Origin: Methylophilales bacterium 28-44-11
Lineage (GTDB): Bacteria > Pseudomonadota > Gammaproteobacteria > Burkholderiales > Methylophilaceae
Assembly (NCBI GenBank): GCA_002281475.1
Contig: NCGC01000021.1
Coordinates: 1-40,767 of the forward strand
DNA: 40,767 nt
Direction of reading: 5' to 3'
The notes under the pieces were generated by a model. It was given only the letters and a program-made list of their open reading frames with translations, made no database searches and was not told the origin of the DNA. Positions 1 through 9,148 of this stretch are shown piece after piece (the first letter of the stretch is position 1; each line of letters starts with the position of its first letter). The translations under genes and the position numbers were made by a program.

Positions 1-572
1 TGCATAGGCATCAATTCAGGTAAATGTTCTGCACGTAATGCACCAGCCACTCCCGCCTGCAAATCATGTTTTTTACAATGCATAATAAATGCATTAATCA
101 TGGGAATATCCATCAAAGAAAGTAAGTGATGACCTTTATAGACTGTATCTAACATCACACCATAAAATCCGGTCTCGGCTAAAAGGGATATCCAGGATAA
201 ATTGACGGGATGTTCAGCATTGATGACGGCAATCAATTTCATTTTTTTTTCACGCAACATCTCACCTAATGCATATAGAAAATGTTTGTCATTGAAAAAT
301 AATGACCATGGAAGTTTGACGATATCCACACCCAACGCCCATTTCTCTTCAATTAAATCTAATACAGTTTGTGTATCCACATGCGTGTCACCAATTGTTG
401 CGCTGACCATCGCCCGCTGATTGACCACAAGGACTATTTGCTCACATAGCGCATTGTCCAAACTGCCTAATGCGCCTTGGCTAGGGTCTTTTAAGTCGAT
501 GAAATCTGCTCCCGCTGCTATGGCATCTAAGGCTTCTTGCACATTTTTAACGCTGACCAATAAACGAATCAA
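1..572 (-). CDS. mfnB: (5-formylfuran-3-yl)methyl phosphate synthase, partial
   Basis: This is the N-terminal 190 residues of a DUF556/MfnB-type TIM-barrel enzyme; the C-terminal end lies beyond the left edge of the window. In archaea MfnB condenses two glyceraldehyde-3-phosphate molecules into the furan precursor of methanofuran. Methylotrophic bacteria carry homologues in their H4MPT gene islands, presumably for a methanofuran-like cofactor. Visible hallmarks are the opening MIRLLVSVKN and the DLKDPSQGALG segment at residues 26-36, whose Lys is the expected Schiff-base residue. I place the start at TTG 572, because an AGG-type ribosome site lies just upstream and family members begin with this MxRLLVSV block; no nearby in-frame ATG fits. 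The gene follows the DUF447 gene by 11 nt and ends the purA-dmrB-DHPS-DUF447 series. The family call is firm; the exact bacterial product is inferred. Confidence 0.85.
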   Translation of the reverse strand, partial: MIRLLVSVKNVQEALDAIAAGADFIDLKDPSQGALGSLDNALCEQIVLVVNQRAMVSATIGDTHVDTQTVLDLIEEKWALGVDIVKLPWSLFFNDKHFLYALGEMLREKKMKLIAVINAEHPVNLSWISLLAETGFYGVMLDTVYKGHHLLSLMDIPMINAFIMHCKKHDLQAGVAGALRAEHLPELMPM

Positions 573-583
573 AATAACACCTA

Positions 584-1168
584 TTAAGCCTGATTTAACC
601 CTGATTGCTCTGCATAAAAATTGTCGATATATTCGATCAGCCAAGCCCAAGCTTGCAATTCACGCTCGCCCGCAGTTTTATCGATGGCAATTTGTAAGTA
701 CGCACGTTCTGTGATTATTTTTTCTTTGGGTAATCGCTGCAATCTGCTAGTCAACACCGCAAGCTCAATCACGGCCGCCTGTGCACGGTTGAATCCTGCA
801 AAAGGACGATGGGTTTCCTGATAAACACTTTGCATCAATAATTGAGGGCGCTCTGCATCCTCAACAATATCAACCAATTGTAGTTCGTGATGCGCAAGTG
901 TCTCTGCCAAACGAAAGCCTGCAATCTTTGTTGCAGGCATCATTTCAAACACCTGTTTGCGCACGACAGCACTTGCAAAAATACGCACATCATCGCTTAA
1001 ATTCATCACTGCATTCTGTGTATTGACAATATTCTCTAACGTCGTGGATGGTTTAAAAGGAGCAATGACAAATAACTCTCCCTTTTTTTGCACACCAAAT
1101 GGGGTGACATGAGCCGTGCTATTTTTATCGATGGTGGAAATAATGGTTTCGTAAATCACTGGCTTCAA
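584..1168 (-). CDS. DUF447 family protein of the H4MPT island
   Basis: A 194-residue protein of the DUF447 family, which has a flavin-reductase-like split-barrel fold and occurs in archaea and in H4MPT-using bacteria. No reaction is established; its constant company with methanopterin/methanofuran genes suggests a role in cofactor synthesis or handling. The N-terminal part (IYETIIST, then HVTPFGVQ at about residues 20-27) matches the split-barrel opening, and the C-terminal half is helical. The frame opens with TTG 1168, overlapping the TGA of the upstream gene (TTGA), which suggests translational coupling. A GTG three codons on (1159) would give MIYETI, the usual start of this family, and is an equally good choice. 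The mfnB-like gene follows after 11 nt. Confidence 0.75.
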   Translation of the reverse strand: MKPVIYETIISTIDKNSTAHVTPFGVQKKGELFVIAPFKPSTTLENIVNTQNAVMNLSDDVRIFASAVVRKQVFEMMPATKIAGFRLAETLAHHELQLVDIVEDAERPQLLMQSVYQETHRPFAGFNRAQAAVIELAVLTSRLQRLPKEKIITERAYLQIAIDKTAGERELQAWAWLIEYIDNFYAEQSGLNQA

Positions 1169-2568
1169 CGCTTACTTTTCTCTTTGATGGAAGCTTCACG
1201 ATGAGCCGATTTAGCTTGCTTATCTTTTGTCGATGTAGCCACACCAAAATTAAGCTCTTCATCCTGCACGTAACGTTTTTTTAACTGCCATGCAATCTGG
1301 GCTCTAGCCAATTCAACCCCTAAATAAAAAGCATGAGAGGCATCATTTTCTACGCCCAAGCGCGGATAAAACTGAAAAGGATCTACCTGCATGTGCAATC
1401 CCTCCCGGTTATAGACATGCACACCCTCTTCACTGACCATGATACGAAAGCTAGGGTCTTTGATTTGTGTGGCAAAGGCTTCAATCTCTTCTGCATTATA
1501 ACTAAATGGTTTTCTATCATGTAAGCCTAACAACCCATTGCTGTAGCCTCTAGGCAATCGATTGTCTTGCTTTGCACGGTACATCACACGCCTTGCTACA
1601 TCGGCTTCCGCAATCGCATAGGCAGCATGTGCACTGACAGAAGTCGCCAGCACAGCATTGATATTCAACTCACTGATGATACCGAACAATAAAGCATTGA
1701 TGCCTGTGGTATCGGCATCTGTTAACTCAGTCAGATTGCCTACACCCATCATTATTTGTATGTCTGGATATTTTTTTCGAAGCTTGTGGTATCGCACAAT
1801 CGAATTGGTCAGCCCAAACTGAATCGGATCTAAAATTGCATCTGCATAAAATGGTTTGTTGTTATGCAAACAATGTTCAATGGCACGGTATAGCGATGCC
1901 ATATTGCCAGGTTTACTAGGAATCAAGATCGGTGTTGATTCTACTTCGTCAATGAGGCCAATGGATTTTTCTGTAAGACTAAGCAAATAATCTGCGCCTG
2001 CCAAACCTCCAGTCCTTAAGTCAGCCACGTTCATCGAATCTACGCTCACCAGAAAACTGGCCGCCTTGAGTGCTTTGACCGTATCAGCAAGATGTAAGAA
2101 AGGCTTGCCTGGTAAACATCCTAAGTCAATGACATCGGCACCTTGCTGTTTAAAACGTGTCGCCTTCTCAATAATGGCGTCCACTGACAAATCTGGTGCA
2201 TCGACTATTTCAGCAAAAATCTTTACGCTATGCTGGGACAGGTCTGGTGTAATACCTTGTTGTCCAAAGTATTGTGGCAGATCTTTTAAATCCTCGGGTC
2301 CACGTTCCACTGGCACTCCTAATTGCGCTTGAAGTGGCCCCAAATCACCCTGACAAAGACCCGGTAAGATTACTTTGTTGGCATCACCGATATCTTTAAG
2401 TCGCCGTGCTATCAGTTCGGGGGTCATTAGAGCGGCGACAGACACCCCAATTTGTTCGACACGGTATTTAAATTGCGGAGTTTTGGGATTGGCTTGCACT
2501 TCACCTAGTATTTTGTGCAAGCTTTTTTCAGCAAGCTTTCCTGTTATAAATAACAGCTTATCTGTCAT
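1165..2568 (-). CDS. Dihydropteroate synthase-related protein (H4MPT island)
   Basis: A 467-residue protein resembling the dihydropteroate-synthase-related family of archaea and H4MPT-containing methylotrophs. An N-terminal domain of about 130 residues precedes a pterin-binding TIM barrel. Barrel landmarks are GADVIDLGC (about residues 144-152), which matches the DHPS-type beta-strand carrying the pterin-binding Asp, followed by VSVDSMN near residue 178 and MMGVGNLTELTD near residue 274. The family is thought to act in methanopterin biosynthesis, where the aryl acceptor differs from p-aminobenzoate; the precise step is not established here. It is much longer than folate DHPS (about 280 residues), so it is unlikely to be folP. 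The start ATG overlaps the stop of dmrB, and its stop overlaps the start of the DUF447 gene. The C-terminal about 25 residues are Lys-rich and probably disordered. Confidence 0.8.
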   Translation of the reverse strand: MTDKLLFITGKLAEKSLHKILGEVQANPKTPQFKYRVEQIGVSVAALMTPELIARRLKDIGDANKVILPGLCQGDLGPLQAQLGVPVERGPEDLKDLPQYFGQQGITPDLSQHSVKIFAEIVDAPDLSVDAIIEKATRFKQQGADVIDLGCLPGKPFLHLADTVKALKAASFLVSVDSMNVADLRTGGLAGADYLLSLTEKSIGLIDEVESTPILIPSKPGNMASLYRAIEHCLHNNKPFYADAILDPIQFGLTNSIVRYHKLRKKYPDIQIMMGVGNLTELTDADTTGINALLFGIISELNINAVLATSVSAHAAYAIAEADVARRVMYRAKQDNRLPRGYSNGLLGLHDRKPFSYNAEEIEAFATQIKDPSFRIMVSEEGVHVYNREGLHMQVDPFQFYPRLGVENDASHAFYLGVELARAQIAWQLKKRYVQDEELNFGVATSTKDKQAKSAHREASIKEKSKR

Positions 2569-3125
2569 ATAGATGAATTAACACCTGTTTGATGTATTTG
2601 AGCAAGCCGTTGCATAATAAGTTGCTGTAACTGGTCGATATCTTCTGCCACCGCCGTCAATGCAAACGATTTTAACTTCATGACATTTTCAAGATCAATC
2701 ACCCGTGGATAAACCTTTACCATATTGTCACGCGGTGCTTCGGACTCAAGTTCTGGCGCCGTGTCACATGCAAACACAATACTTTCAACACGCGTTTTAC
2801 CTGCTTGGGCAAATAAATTGGTCACTAAACTATCCGAGAAGCCATATGCCATTTTTGCGATGGTATTGGAAGTGGCTGGGGCAACCACCAAGGTATGATA
2901 CTTACCCTCGTAAAACAACTCCACAGGAATACTGCTCGCTGTTTTGTCTTGGTATACGCGATGCCCTGTCGCATCTAATGCAGGTTGAAATCCATACTGT
3001 TTGATAATTTCAGCGGCGGCCCTGCTTAAAAAAATATCGACAGATTCAAGCGTTTGCAACAAGGCAAGCGACTCTCTGAGATAGTGCCCAGAACCCGTGA
3101 TCGCCCATGCAAGACGCTTTTGCAT
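2565..3125 (-). CDS. dmrB: Flavoprotein, dihydromethanopterin reductase DmrB/AfpA type
   Basis: A 186-residue member of the homo-oligomeric FMN-containing HFCD flavoprotein fold. The family includes archaeal AfpA and bacterial DmrB, which reduces dihydromethanopterin to the active tetrahydro form in H4MPT-using methylotrophs. Supporting sequence: the opening AWAITGSGHYL near residues 6-16, the flavin-contacting VVAPATSNTIAKMAYGFSD block at about residues 82-100, and the C-terminal LKSFALT region. I use ATG 3125 rather than the upstream TTG 3137, because the TTG lies inside the purA coding region and GGAT lies a few bases before the ATG. It starts immediately after the purA stop, so the four cofactor genes are probably co-transcribed with purA. 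The family is clear; the exact activity is inferred from relatives and neighbours. Confidence 0.8.
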   Translation of the reverse strand: MQKRLAWAITGSGHYLRESLALLQTLESVDIFLSRAAAEIIKQYGFQPALDATGHRVYQDKTASSIPVELFYEGKYHTLVVAPATSNTIAKMAYGFSDSLVTNLFAQAGKTRVESIVFACDTAPELESEAPRDNMVKVYPRVIDLENVMKLKSFALTAVAEDIDQLQQLIMQRLAQIHQTGVNSSI

Positions 3126-3129
3126 AGAC

Positions 3130-4479
3130 TTATCCAATGTGAAATGGATGTTCTAACACAATAGTTTCATCACGCTCAGGGCCTGTAGACACAATTGCAA
3201 TGGGTACGCCGCACAAAGCTTCTAAGCGCTTCAAATACACTTGCGCATTGTTGGGTAAACCATCCCACGTTTTAACCCCGAACGTATTGTCATGCCAGCC
3301 CGCCACAGTTTCGTAAATGGGCTTACAACGCGCAACATCGTCTGCGCCCACCGGCAACATATCCACTACTTGACCATCTAGCTCGTAGCCAGTACAGATA
3401 TTCAAACTATCAATGCCATCTAATACATCCAACTTGGTAATACACAAACCAGTTAAGCCGTTAATACGGGCTGAACGACGAAGCGCAGCTGCGTCAAACC
3501 AACCACAACGGCGTTTACGTTTAGTCACCGTACCAATTTCTTGTCCTTTATTCGACATTTGATAGCCCGGCACACCGACAGTTTCAATGTCAAGCTCACT
3601 TGGAAAAGGACCACCACCCACACGTGTGGTATACGCTTTGGTGATACCTAATACATAATGCAACATATTGGCACCAACGCCGGTACCAGCTGAGGCTTGA
3701 CCGGCAATACAATTACTAGAAGTCACATAAGGATAAGTACCGTGGTCAATGTCCAACAATGTTCCTTGTGCGCCCTCAAATAATAGATTTTCGCCACGCG
3801 CATTGGCTGCATACAACTCAGCAGAAATGTCGCTCACCATCGGTTTTAGCGCCAGCGCATGTTGCATACTAGCATCATATTGTTGATTAAAATCAACCGC
3901 TTGCGCACCCAAATATTGCGTTAAGACAAAATTATGATAATCCATCACTTCGCGTAACTTGTCAGCAAAGCGCTCAGGATAGAACAAGTCATATACACGT
4001 AATGCACGACGCGCTACTTTGTCTTCATAAGTAGGGCCAATGCCTTTACCTGTTGTACCAATTTTTTTGTCTATGCTACGTTTGGCTTCTCTGGCTACGT
4101 CGACTGCGACGTGATGACTTAAAATCAGCGGGCAACCAGGGCTTAGTTTTAAACGACTTTTAACCTCTAGCCCGCCTTTTTCTAGTGTATCTATTTCGCT
4201 GAGCAAGTGCCCAGCATCGAGCACAACGCCGTTACCGATATAGCAATTCACACCCGCGCGCACAATGCCCGATGGCACTAAATTCAACTTGTAAATACGT
4301 TGGTCAGCACCTTGGCCAACCACTAGGGTGTGCCCTGCATTATGCCCCCCTTGGAATCTAACCACGCCTTGCGCATGATCCGTTAACCAATCAACGATTT
4401 TGCCTTTACCTTCATCGCCCCATTGCGTGCCAATGACGACTACATTTTTTGCTTGATGCTTGCTTGATTGATTTGCCAT
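3130..4479 (-). CDS. purA: Adenylosuccinate synthetase
   Basis: PurA converts IMP, aspartate and GTP to adenylosuccinate, the first committed step to AMP, in the cytoplasm. The 449-residue product has the GDEGKGK phosphate loop at residues 21-27, the GGHNAGHT block near residues 44-51, [12 protein letters not shown] near 143, [12 protein letters not shown] near 290 and TKLDVLDG near 348, all diagnostic. The length is slightly above the usual 430 because of a short N-terminal extension before [12 protein letters not shown]. It lies 57 nt downstream of hisZ and is followed directly by dmrB, so a purine gene heads the H4MPT cofactor genes. No independent promoter is obvious in the hisZ-purA gap. 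Confidence 0.97.
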   Translation of the reverse strand: MANQSSKHQAKNVVVIGTQWGDEGKGKIVDWLTDHAQGVVRFQGGHNAGHTLVVGQGADQRIYKLNLVPSGIVRAGVNCYIGNGVVLDAGHLLSEIDTLEKGGLEVKSRLKLSPGCPLILSHHVAVDVAREAKRSIDKKIGTTGKGIGPTYEDKVARRALRVYDLFYPERFADKLREVMDYHNFVLTQYLGAQAVDFNQQYDASMQHALALKPMVSDISAELYAANARGENLLFEGAQGTLLDIDHGTYPYVTSSNCIAGQASAGTGVGANMLHYVLGITKAYTTRVGGGPFPSELDIETVGVPGYQMSNKGQEIGTVTKRKRRCGWFDAAALRRSARINGLTGLCITKLDVLDGIDSLNICTGYELDGQVVDMLPVGADDVARCKPIYETVAGWHDNTFGVKTWDGLPNNAQVYLKRLEALCGVPIAIVSTGPERDETIVLEHPFHIG

Positions 4480-4536
4480 AGTTTAAATGTGATGTTTTGA
4501 TGTGTAGAAATATCTACGTGATAAATAATATATACG

Positions 4537-5697
4537 TTAATTAGAAATAGGAGTGACACACCACTCGCCATGCTGTAATTCAAGAGTGCGGTCACAATTG
4601 AGCTCGTCGATTTGCGAACGCATATTAGGCAATGCTTGAATCACAATTTGACCACTTGCGCGTAGTAAATCAATCGCGCTTATAAGTTGCATATCATTAC
4701 CTTCTGGGGCAAGAATAGCTTTTGCAGATTGGGCTGGCGACAGAGCTAATACTGCTCCGCGTAGATCTAAACTAAACCCAGTCGCAGGTCTTGCACGACC
4801 AAAGGCAATCCCAACTTCGTCATAACGACCACCTAAGGCAATGGGTCCCGCGTAGCCATGGGCATATGCTGCAAATACAATGCCTGAGTGATAGTGATAA
4901 CCACGCAGCTCGCTCAAATCAAAACCTACCTGCACATCTAAGTCGGTTAAATGTTTAGCAATTGCGCGTAAATCCGTCAATGCTTGGTGTATTTCATCAA
5001 ACGGGGGTAAGACACTTGCCGCTTCGGTCAGAATATTCACATCGCCATTTAGCTCTACCAATTTGATAAATGCTTGTTGTATTTGCAAATCAAGGGAACT
5101 TACCAATGAAGTAACGGCTGATTTATCTTTACTTTGCAAGGCACTAAATAAGGCCTGCTCAAGGTTTGCATCAATCTTAGCGTGATGAATTAAGCTTTCA
5201 AATATACCGACATGACTAAAGTCAATATGGAGCTCTTTAAGGCCAAGCAATTGCAGAGACTTAATCATGAGCCGTTGAATTTCGAGGTCACTTTCAATCC
5301 CAGCATGGCCAAACAATTCCGCGCCCAGTTGCAATGGCTCGCGTGTTCTGGCAAGGCCATCTGGTTTTGTTCGCAACACGGTACCGGCGTAACAGAGACG
5401 AGAGACACCTTGGTGATTCAGCATATGTGCATCTATACGCGCTGCTTGCGGCGTCATGTCTGCGCGTACACCCATTAAACGTCCAGTTAGCTGATCCACC
5501 ACTTTGAAGGTAGCCAAATCTAAGTCATAGCCAGTACCTGTAATCAATGATTCCATGTACTCAAGCATAGGGGGGATGACGTACTGATAGCCATGCACTT
5601 GAAATAAGTCCAAAAGCTGTCTACGGAATGATTCAATGCGCCCAGCCTCAGCAGGCAGCACGTCTTCAATAAATTCGGGGAGTAACCAATTTCGCAT
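4537..5697 (-). CDS. hisZ: ATP phosphoribosyltransferase regulatory subunit
   Basis: HisZ is the histidyl-tRNA-synthetase-like regulatory partner of the short form of HisG, which catalyses the first step of histidine synthesis. The 386-residue protein has the class II synthetase core: LPEFIEDVLPAEA at residues 5-17, motif-2-like RADMTPQAARI near residues 78-88, and a C-terminal GGRYDEVG. It lacks the C-terminal anticodon-binding domain and the synthetase-specific active-site blocks seen in the true HisS at 32.4 kb of this same window. Its presence implies a short HisG elsewhere in the genome. The hflC-DUF2065-hisZ-purA order is common in betaproteobacteria. Confidence 0.93.
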   Translation of the reverse strand: MRNWLLPEFIEDVLPAEAGRIESFRRQLLDLFQVHGYQYVIPPMLEYMESLITGTGYDLDLATFKVVDQLTGRLMGVRADMTPQAARIDAHMLNHQGVSRLCYAGTVLRTKPDGLARTREPLQLGAELFGHAGIESDLEIQRLMIKSLQLLGLKELHIDFSHVGIFESLIHHAKIDANLEQALFSALQSKDKSAVTSLVSSLDLQIQQAFIKLVELNGDVNILTEAASVLPPFDEIHQALTDLRAIAKHLTDLDVQVGFDLSELRGYHYHSGIVFAAYAHGYAGPIALGGRYDEVGIAFGRARPATGFSLDLRGAVLALSPAQSAKAILAPEGNDMQLISAIDLLRASGQIVIQALPNMRSQIDELNCDRTLELQHGEWCVTPISN

Positions 5698-5735
5698 GGC
5701 GTTATTATAACCGCAAACTACACAAACGGCTTACG

Positions 5736-5921
5736 CTAGCGACTGAAGATCATCAGCAATATTCCGCCAATGATAGAAATTAATCCTATAAACCTTAATT
5801 GACCATCTTTTAAAGCAATCAGTCGTTGAAACGTATCGCGCCAAGCTTGTGGCAAAAGCAGAGGCAACAAACCCTCTGCAATCAGCATCAAACCTAGCGC
5901 GGTAAGTAAAGTATTGTTCAC
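5736..5921 (-). CDS. DUF2065 small membrane protein (YjeT-like)
   Basis: A 61-residue protein with two hydrophobic segments, roughly residues 4-24 and 43-59, separated by a short loop containing QAWRDTFQRL. This is the typical two-helix layout of DUF2065 proteins, which lie next to hflC or purA in many proteobacteria (E. coli yjeT). The function is unknown; inner-membrane location is inferred from the hydrophobic segments. It begins 8 nt after the hflC stop codon and is followed by hisZ after 38 nt, consistent with co-transcription. A larger overlapping reading frame in the same place has no membrane pattern and is not favoured. Confidence 0.85.
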   Translation of the reverse strand: MNNTLLTALGLMLIAEGLLPLLLPQAWRDTFQRLIALKDGQLRFIGLISIIGGILLMIFSR

Positions 5922-5929
5922 TGGCGTGC

Positions 5930-6805
5930 TTATTTCTTGGCACCGCCACTGCTACGCATATATTTAAAGAAGTCAGAACTTTGGTCTAACACAATGACAT
6001 CCGACTTACTTTTAAAGCTATTCTTATAAGCTTCTGTACTACGGTAAAAAGCATAAAACTCTGGGTTTTTATTGAAAGCATTGGCATAAGTTTCTGCTGC
6101 TTTTGCATCGCCTTCACCTTTGATTTTTTGTGCTTCACGGAATGCTTCAGCCACAATGACTTCACGCTGTCTATCTGCATCAGCACGAATTTTTTCCGCA
6201 GCTGCAGAACCTTGTGAGCGGAGTTCATTGGCCACCGATTTACGTTCTGCATCCATACGTTGATATACAGACTCACTCACCTCTTTAGGCAAATCTACAC
6301 GACGCAAACGCACATCTAAAATCTGCACACCAATCTGACGACTATCTTTGTCTGCACGCTGACGTAAAATTTCCATGATTTCCGAACGCTCACCCGACAC
6401 AACATCTTGAATGGTGCGTTTACCAAATTCAGCACGTAAACCATCATTCACTGTTTGTGATAAACGACGCTCGGCTTGCACTTCGTCACCTTTTACTGAA
6501 ACGTAATACTTTGCCGGATCAATGATTCGCCATTTTACAAAAGAGTCTACCAATACGTTTTTCTTTTCGCTGGTAATAAAACGGTCTGGCTCATCCCAGT
6601 TTAAGGTCAGGATACGTTTATCAAAATAACGTACGTTTTCGACCAAAGGCATTTTGAAATATAAGCCAGGTGTTTTTTTCACTGACACGATTTCACCCAG
6701 CCTAAATACAATGGCGTACTCACGTTCATCTACTGTAAATGCGGACAATGTCAACACGACCATTACCACAAATGCACCTATCAGACCTGCACCAAAATTT
6801 TTCAT
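5930..6805 (-). CDS. hflC: HflC, SPFH-domain regulator of FtsH
   Basis: HflC pairs with HflK in a membrane complex that surrounds and modulates the FtsH protease. The 291-residue product has one N-terminal membrane segment (about residues 4-24), then an SPFH/band-7 domain (EYAIVFRLGEIV near residues 29-40; WRIIDPAKYYVSV near 92-104) and a long Ala/Glu/Lys/Arg-rich coiled coil at about residues 185-245 (ERKSVANELRSQG, AFREAQKIKGEGDAKAAE). The length is usual for the family. It follows hflK by 19 nt and precedes the DUF2065 gene, as in most betaproteobacteria. Confidence 0.96.
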   Translation of the reverse strand: MKNFGAGLIGAFVVMVVLTLSAFTVDEREYAIVFRLGEIVSVKKTPGLYFKMPLVENVRYFDKRILTLNWDEPDRFITSEKKNVLVDSFVKWRIIDPAKYYVSVKGDEVQAERRLSQTVNDGLRAEFGKRTIQDVVSGERSEIMEILRQRADKDSRQIGVQILDVRLRRVDLPKEVSESVYQRMDAERKSVANELRSQGSAAAEKIRADADRQREVIVAEAFREAQKIKGEGDAKAAETYANAFNKNPEFYAFYRSTEAYKNSFKSKSDVIVLDQSSDFFKYMRSSGGAKK

Positions 6806-6824
6806 TTCATCATCACTTTCATTT

Positions 6825-7997
6825 TTATCTTACATCCCGATCACGGCTTCTAAAAGCATCACGTGAACGATCGGTATCTAATTCTATTTGGGCTGAATCT
6901 GTTGCTGGCGTTTTCGCATTGGTGTTTGCGCTTTGCGCAGCATTGCCAGAACGTTCCATCAACTTATCTAAAGGTAAATAAAGCAAACTATTGCCACCCT
7001 TTTGATCAATCAATACTTTATTGGTATTGCTCATGATTTGTTCTTGAGCATCAATGTACATACGCTGACGCGTGACTTCTGGCGCTTTATTGTACTGCGT
7101 GAGAATTTGTTCAAAACGGTCAGCATTACCTTTTGCCTCATTCTCTACACGCAGTTTGTAACCTGCCGCTTCTTCTGCCAATCTTGCAGCCGTACCACGC
7201 GCTTTTGGTATGACGTCGTTTGCATAAGCTTGACCTTCATTTTTTTGACGTTCTAAATCTTGCTTCGCTTTGACTGCATCATCAAAAGCTGCTTGCACCT
7301 GCTCAGGTGGTTGCGCATTTTGCATGGTAACATTGACCACATTGATACCAGATTGATAGCGATCCAGTACTTCTTGCATTAGTTTTTTTGCACGGACTGC
7401 AATCTCTTCACGGCCTTCGTAAAGTGCAAAGTCCATTCGGCTTTTACCTACAATTTCGCGGATCGCAGTTTCAGCAACACCGCGAACACCATCCTCAGTC
7501 GAACGGTTTTTGAATTGGAAATCTTCTACATCTTTTAAGTTGTACTGTACGGCAAATTGTAAATCAATGATATTTTCATCATTGGTTAACATCAGCGATT
7601 CACGTGGCTCTTTACTGCGAGAGCTGCCCCCTTCTGCGGAGCGATACCCAACTTCGATGGTACGCACCTGTTCAAGGTTGACATTTTCGACGCTTTCAAT
7701 CGGAAAAGGCAAATGCCATCTTGGACCAGGCAATGTCGTTTCCACATGTTGTCCAAAACGCAACACTAAGCCTCTAGAGCCTTGATCAACGATGTAAAAC
7801 CCTGTTGCTAGCCACACCAAGGCAACCAAGCCTATGATGGGGACGATTGGAAAGTCGATATTCTTGGATGGCGTATTTCCACCCCCACCAGAACCACCAA
7901 ATAAATTATTAATTTTTTTACTTAAATCACGAAATACCTCATCTAAATCAGGAGGTCCTTCGTTATTACGTTGCCAAAAACCTGGAAACTTGATCAT
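6825..7997 (-). CDS. hflK: HflK, SPFH-domain regulator of FtsH
   Basis: HflK is the larger partner of HflC in the FtsH-associated periplasm-facing complex. The 390-residue protein has a cytoplasmic N-terminus with a Pro-rich stretch and a Gly-rich loop (GGSGGGGN near residues 35-42), one membrane helix (about residues 50-70, IVPIIGLVALVWLATG), an SPFH domain (GLVLRFGQHVETTLPGPRWH near residues 80-99) and a coiled coil rich in Ala, Glu and Arg up to about residue 300. The C-terminal 50 residues are polar and Ser/Asp/Arg-rich. The N-terminal KFPGFW is characteristic. It follows hflX by 17 nt in the hfq-hflX-hflK-hflC operon. Confidence 0.96.
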   Translation of the reverse strand: MIKFPGFWQRNNEGPPDLDEVFRDLSKKINNLFGGSGGGGNTPSKNIDFPIVPIIGLVALVWLATGFYIVDQGSRGLVLRFGQHVETTLPGPRWHLPFPIESVENVNLEQVRTIEVGYRSAEGGSSRSKEPRESLMLTNDENIIDLQFAVQYNLKDVEDFQFKNRSTEDGVRGVAETAIREIVGKSRMDFALYEGREEIAVRAKKLMQEVLDRYQSGINVVNVTMQNAQPPEQVQAAFDDAVKAKQDLERQKNEGQAYANDVIPKARGTAARLAEEAAGYKLRVENEAKGNADRFEQILTQYNKAPEVTRQRMYIDAQEQIMSNTNKVLIDQKGGNSLLYLPLDKLMERSGNAAQSANTNAKTPATDSAQIELDTDRSRDAFRSRDRDVR

Positions 7998-8014
7998 GCA
8001 TTACTCCGAACTGA

Positions 8015-9142
8015 TTATGCGTACGCACTTTCTTCTGTGCTTAATTGTTTCAATAAATGCTGATACTCAGTGAGTGCCAGCTTCAAATCATCGATACCTG
8101 TACCATCGATGGCTGAAATTCTTACCTTGGAAATCTTACCATACTCATCGCGTTCCAAGCCTGGTGGCATGCCGACACGATCTATCTGGTTAAGCACCAA
8201 AATTTGGTGTACATGCGATGCGCCAATTTCATTCAGCACTAAATTAACCTGTGCTATCTGCGCATCACGATTGGTACTGGATACATCTACTACATGAATT
8301 AATAAATCAGCTTGCGCAGCTTCTTCCAATGTTGCACCAAACGCCTCAATCAGCGTAGTAGGCAAATGCTTGATAAATCCAACCGTATCTGACAACACAA
8401 TCGGATAAGTATCAGGTAAATACATCTTGCGCGAGGTGGTATCCAATGTGGCGAACAATTGATCAGCCGCATAGACGCCAGAATGCGTTAAACGATTAAA
8501 CAAGGTTGATTTGCCTGCATTGGTATACCCAACAATAGAGACCGTCATCAAGTGAGATCGTTTACGTGCTCTGCGTTGCATCCCTCGTTGCTGCTTCAAC
8601 TTCGCCAGCTTTTCTTTAAGTTGTTTTACTCGCACGCGCAACATGCGTCGGTCTAATTCAAGCTGAGTTTCACCTGGTCCACCACGCACACCGATACCAC
8701 CCTTTTGACGCTCCAAATGGGTCCAGCCGCGCACCAACCTAGTAGATAAATGCTCAAGTTGTGCTAATTCAACCTGCAATTTACCTTCATGGGTTTGTGC
8801 ACGCTGCGCAAAAATATCAAGAATTAGGCCGGTACGATCCACCACACGTGCTTGTAAAAAACGCTCTAGGTTTCGTTGCTGTGACGGACTCAAATCGTGA
8901 TTAAACGCAACAACCTTTGACTCGCTAGATTCAAGCATGAGTTTGAGTTCATCAGCTTTACCAGAACCTATGAAATACTTAGCATCTGGCGTTTGACGCT
9001 TGCCCTCAACCGTGGCACGAATTTGCATGCCAGCGGTCGTGACTAAGTGGCGGAGTTCATGCATACTTTCTGCATAATCAGGCTCACCAAAATCAACACT
9101 GACTAATACTACGGCGTCGCCACCAGATGGTCTTTCAAACAT
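8015..9142 (-). CDS. hflX: GTPase HflX, ribosome-associated
   Basis: HflX is a GTPase that binds the large ribosomal subunit and can split stalled ribosomes. The 375-residue product has an N-terminal HflX domain (FIGSGKADEL near residues 57-66), the GGIGVRGGPGETQLE segment at residues 148-162, a basic helical linker (residues about 165-197), and a G domain with the P-loop GYTNAGKS at 205-212, a DTVGFI switch and NQID as the guanine-specificity motif. The start ATG lies 6 nt after the hfq stop codon, so the two are translationally linked as in other proteobacteria. Confidence 0.96.
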   Translation of the reverse strand: MFERPSGGDAVVLVSVDFGEPDYAESMHELRHLVTTAGMQIRATVEGKRQTPDAKYFIGSGKADELKLMLESSESKVVAFNHDLSPSQQRNLERFLQARVVDRTGLILDIFAQRAQTHEGKLQVELAQLEHLSTRLVRGWTHLERQKGGIGVRGGPGETQLELDRRMLRVRVKQLKEKLAKLKQQRGMQRRARKRSHLMTVSIVGYTNAGKSTLFNRLTHSGVYAADQLFATLDTTSRKMYLPDTYPIVLSDTVGFIKHLPTTLIEAFGATLEEAAQADLLIHVVDVSSTNRDAQIAQVNLVLNEIGASHVHQILVLNQIDRVGMPPGLERDEYGKISKVRISAIDGTGIDDLKLALTEYQHLLKQLSTEESAYA

Positions 9143-9148
9143 GCAGTT

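Noticed and set aside
4537-5697. A second histidyl-tRNA synthetase
   Set aside because: Synthetase-specific blocks and the anticodon-binding domain present in hisS (32369-33637) are missing; it fits HisZ.
5731-5949. An overlapping 72-codon frame on the minus strand at the DUF2065 locus
   Set aside because: Another frame encodes a typical two-helix DUF2065 protein with correct spacing to hflC; this one lacks any family pattern.
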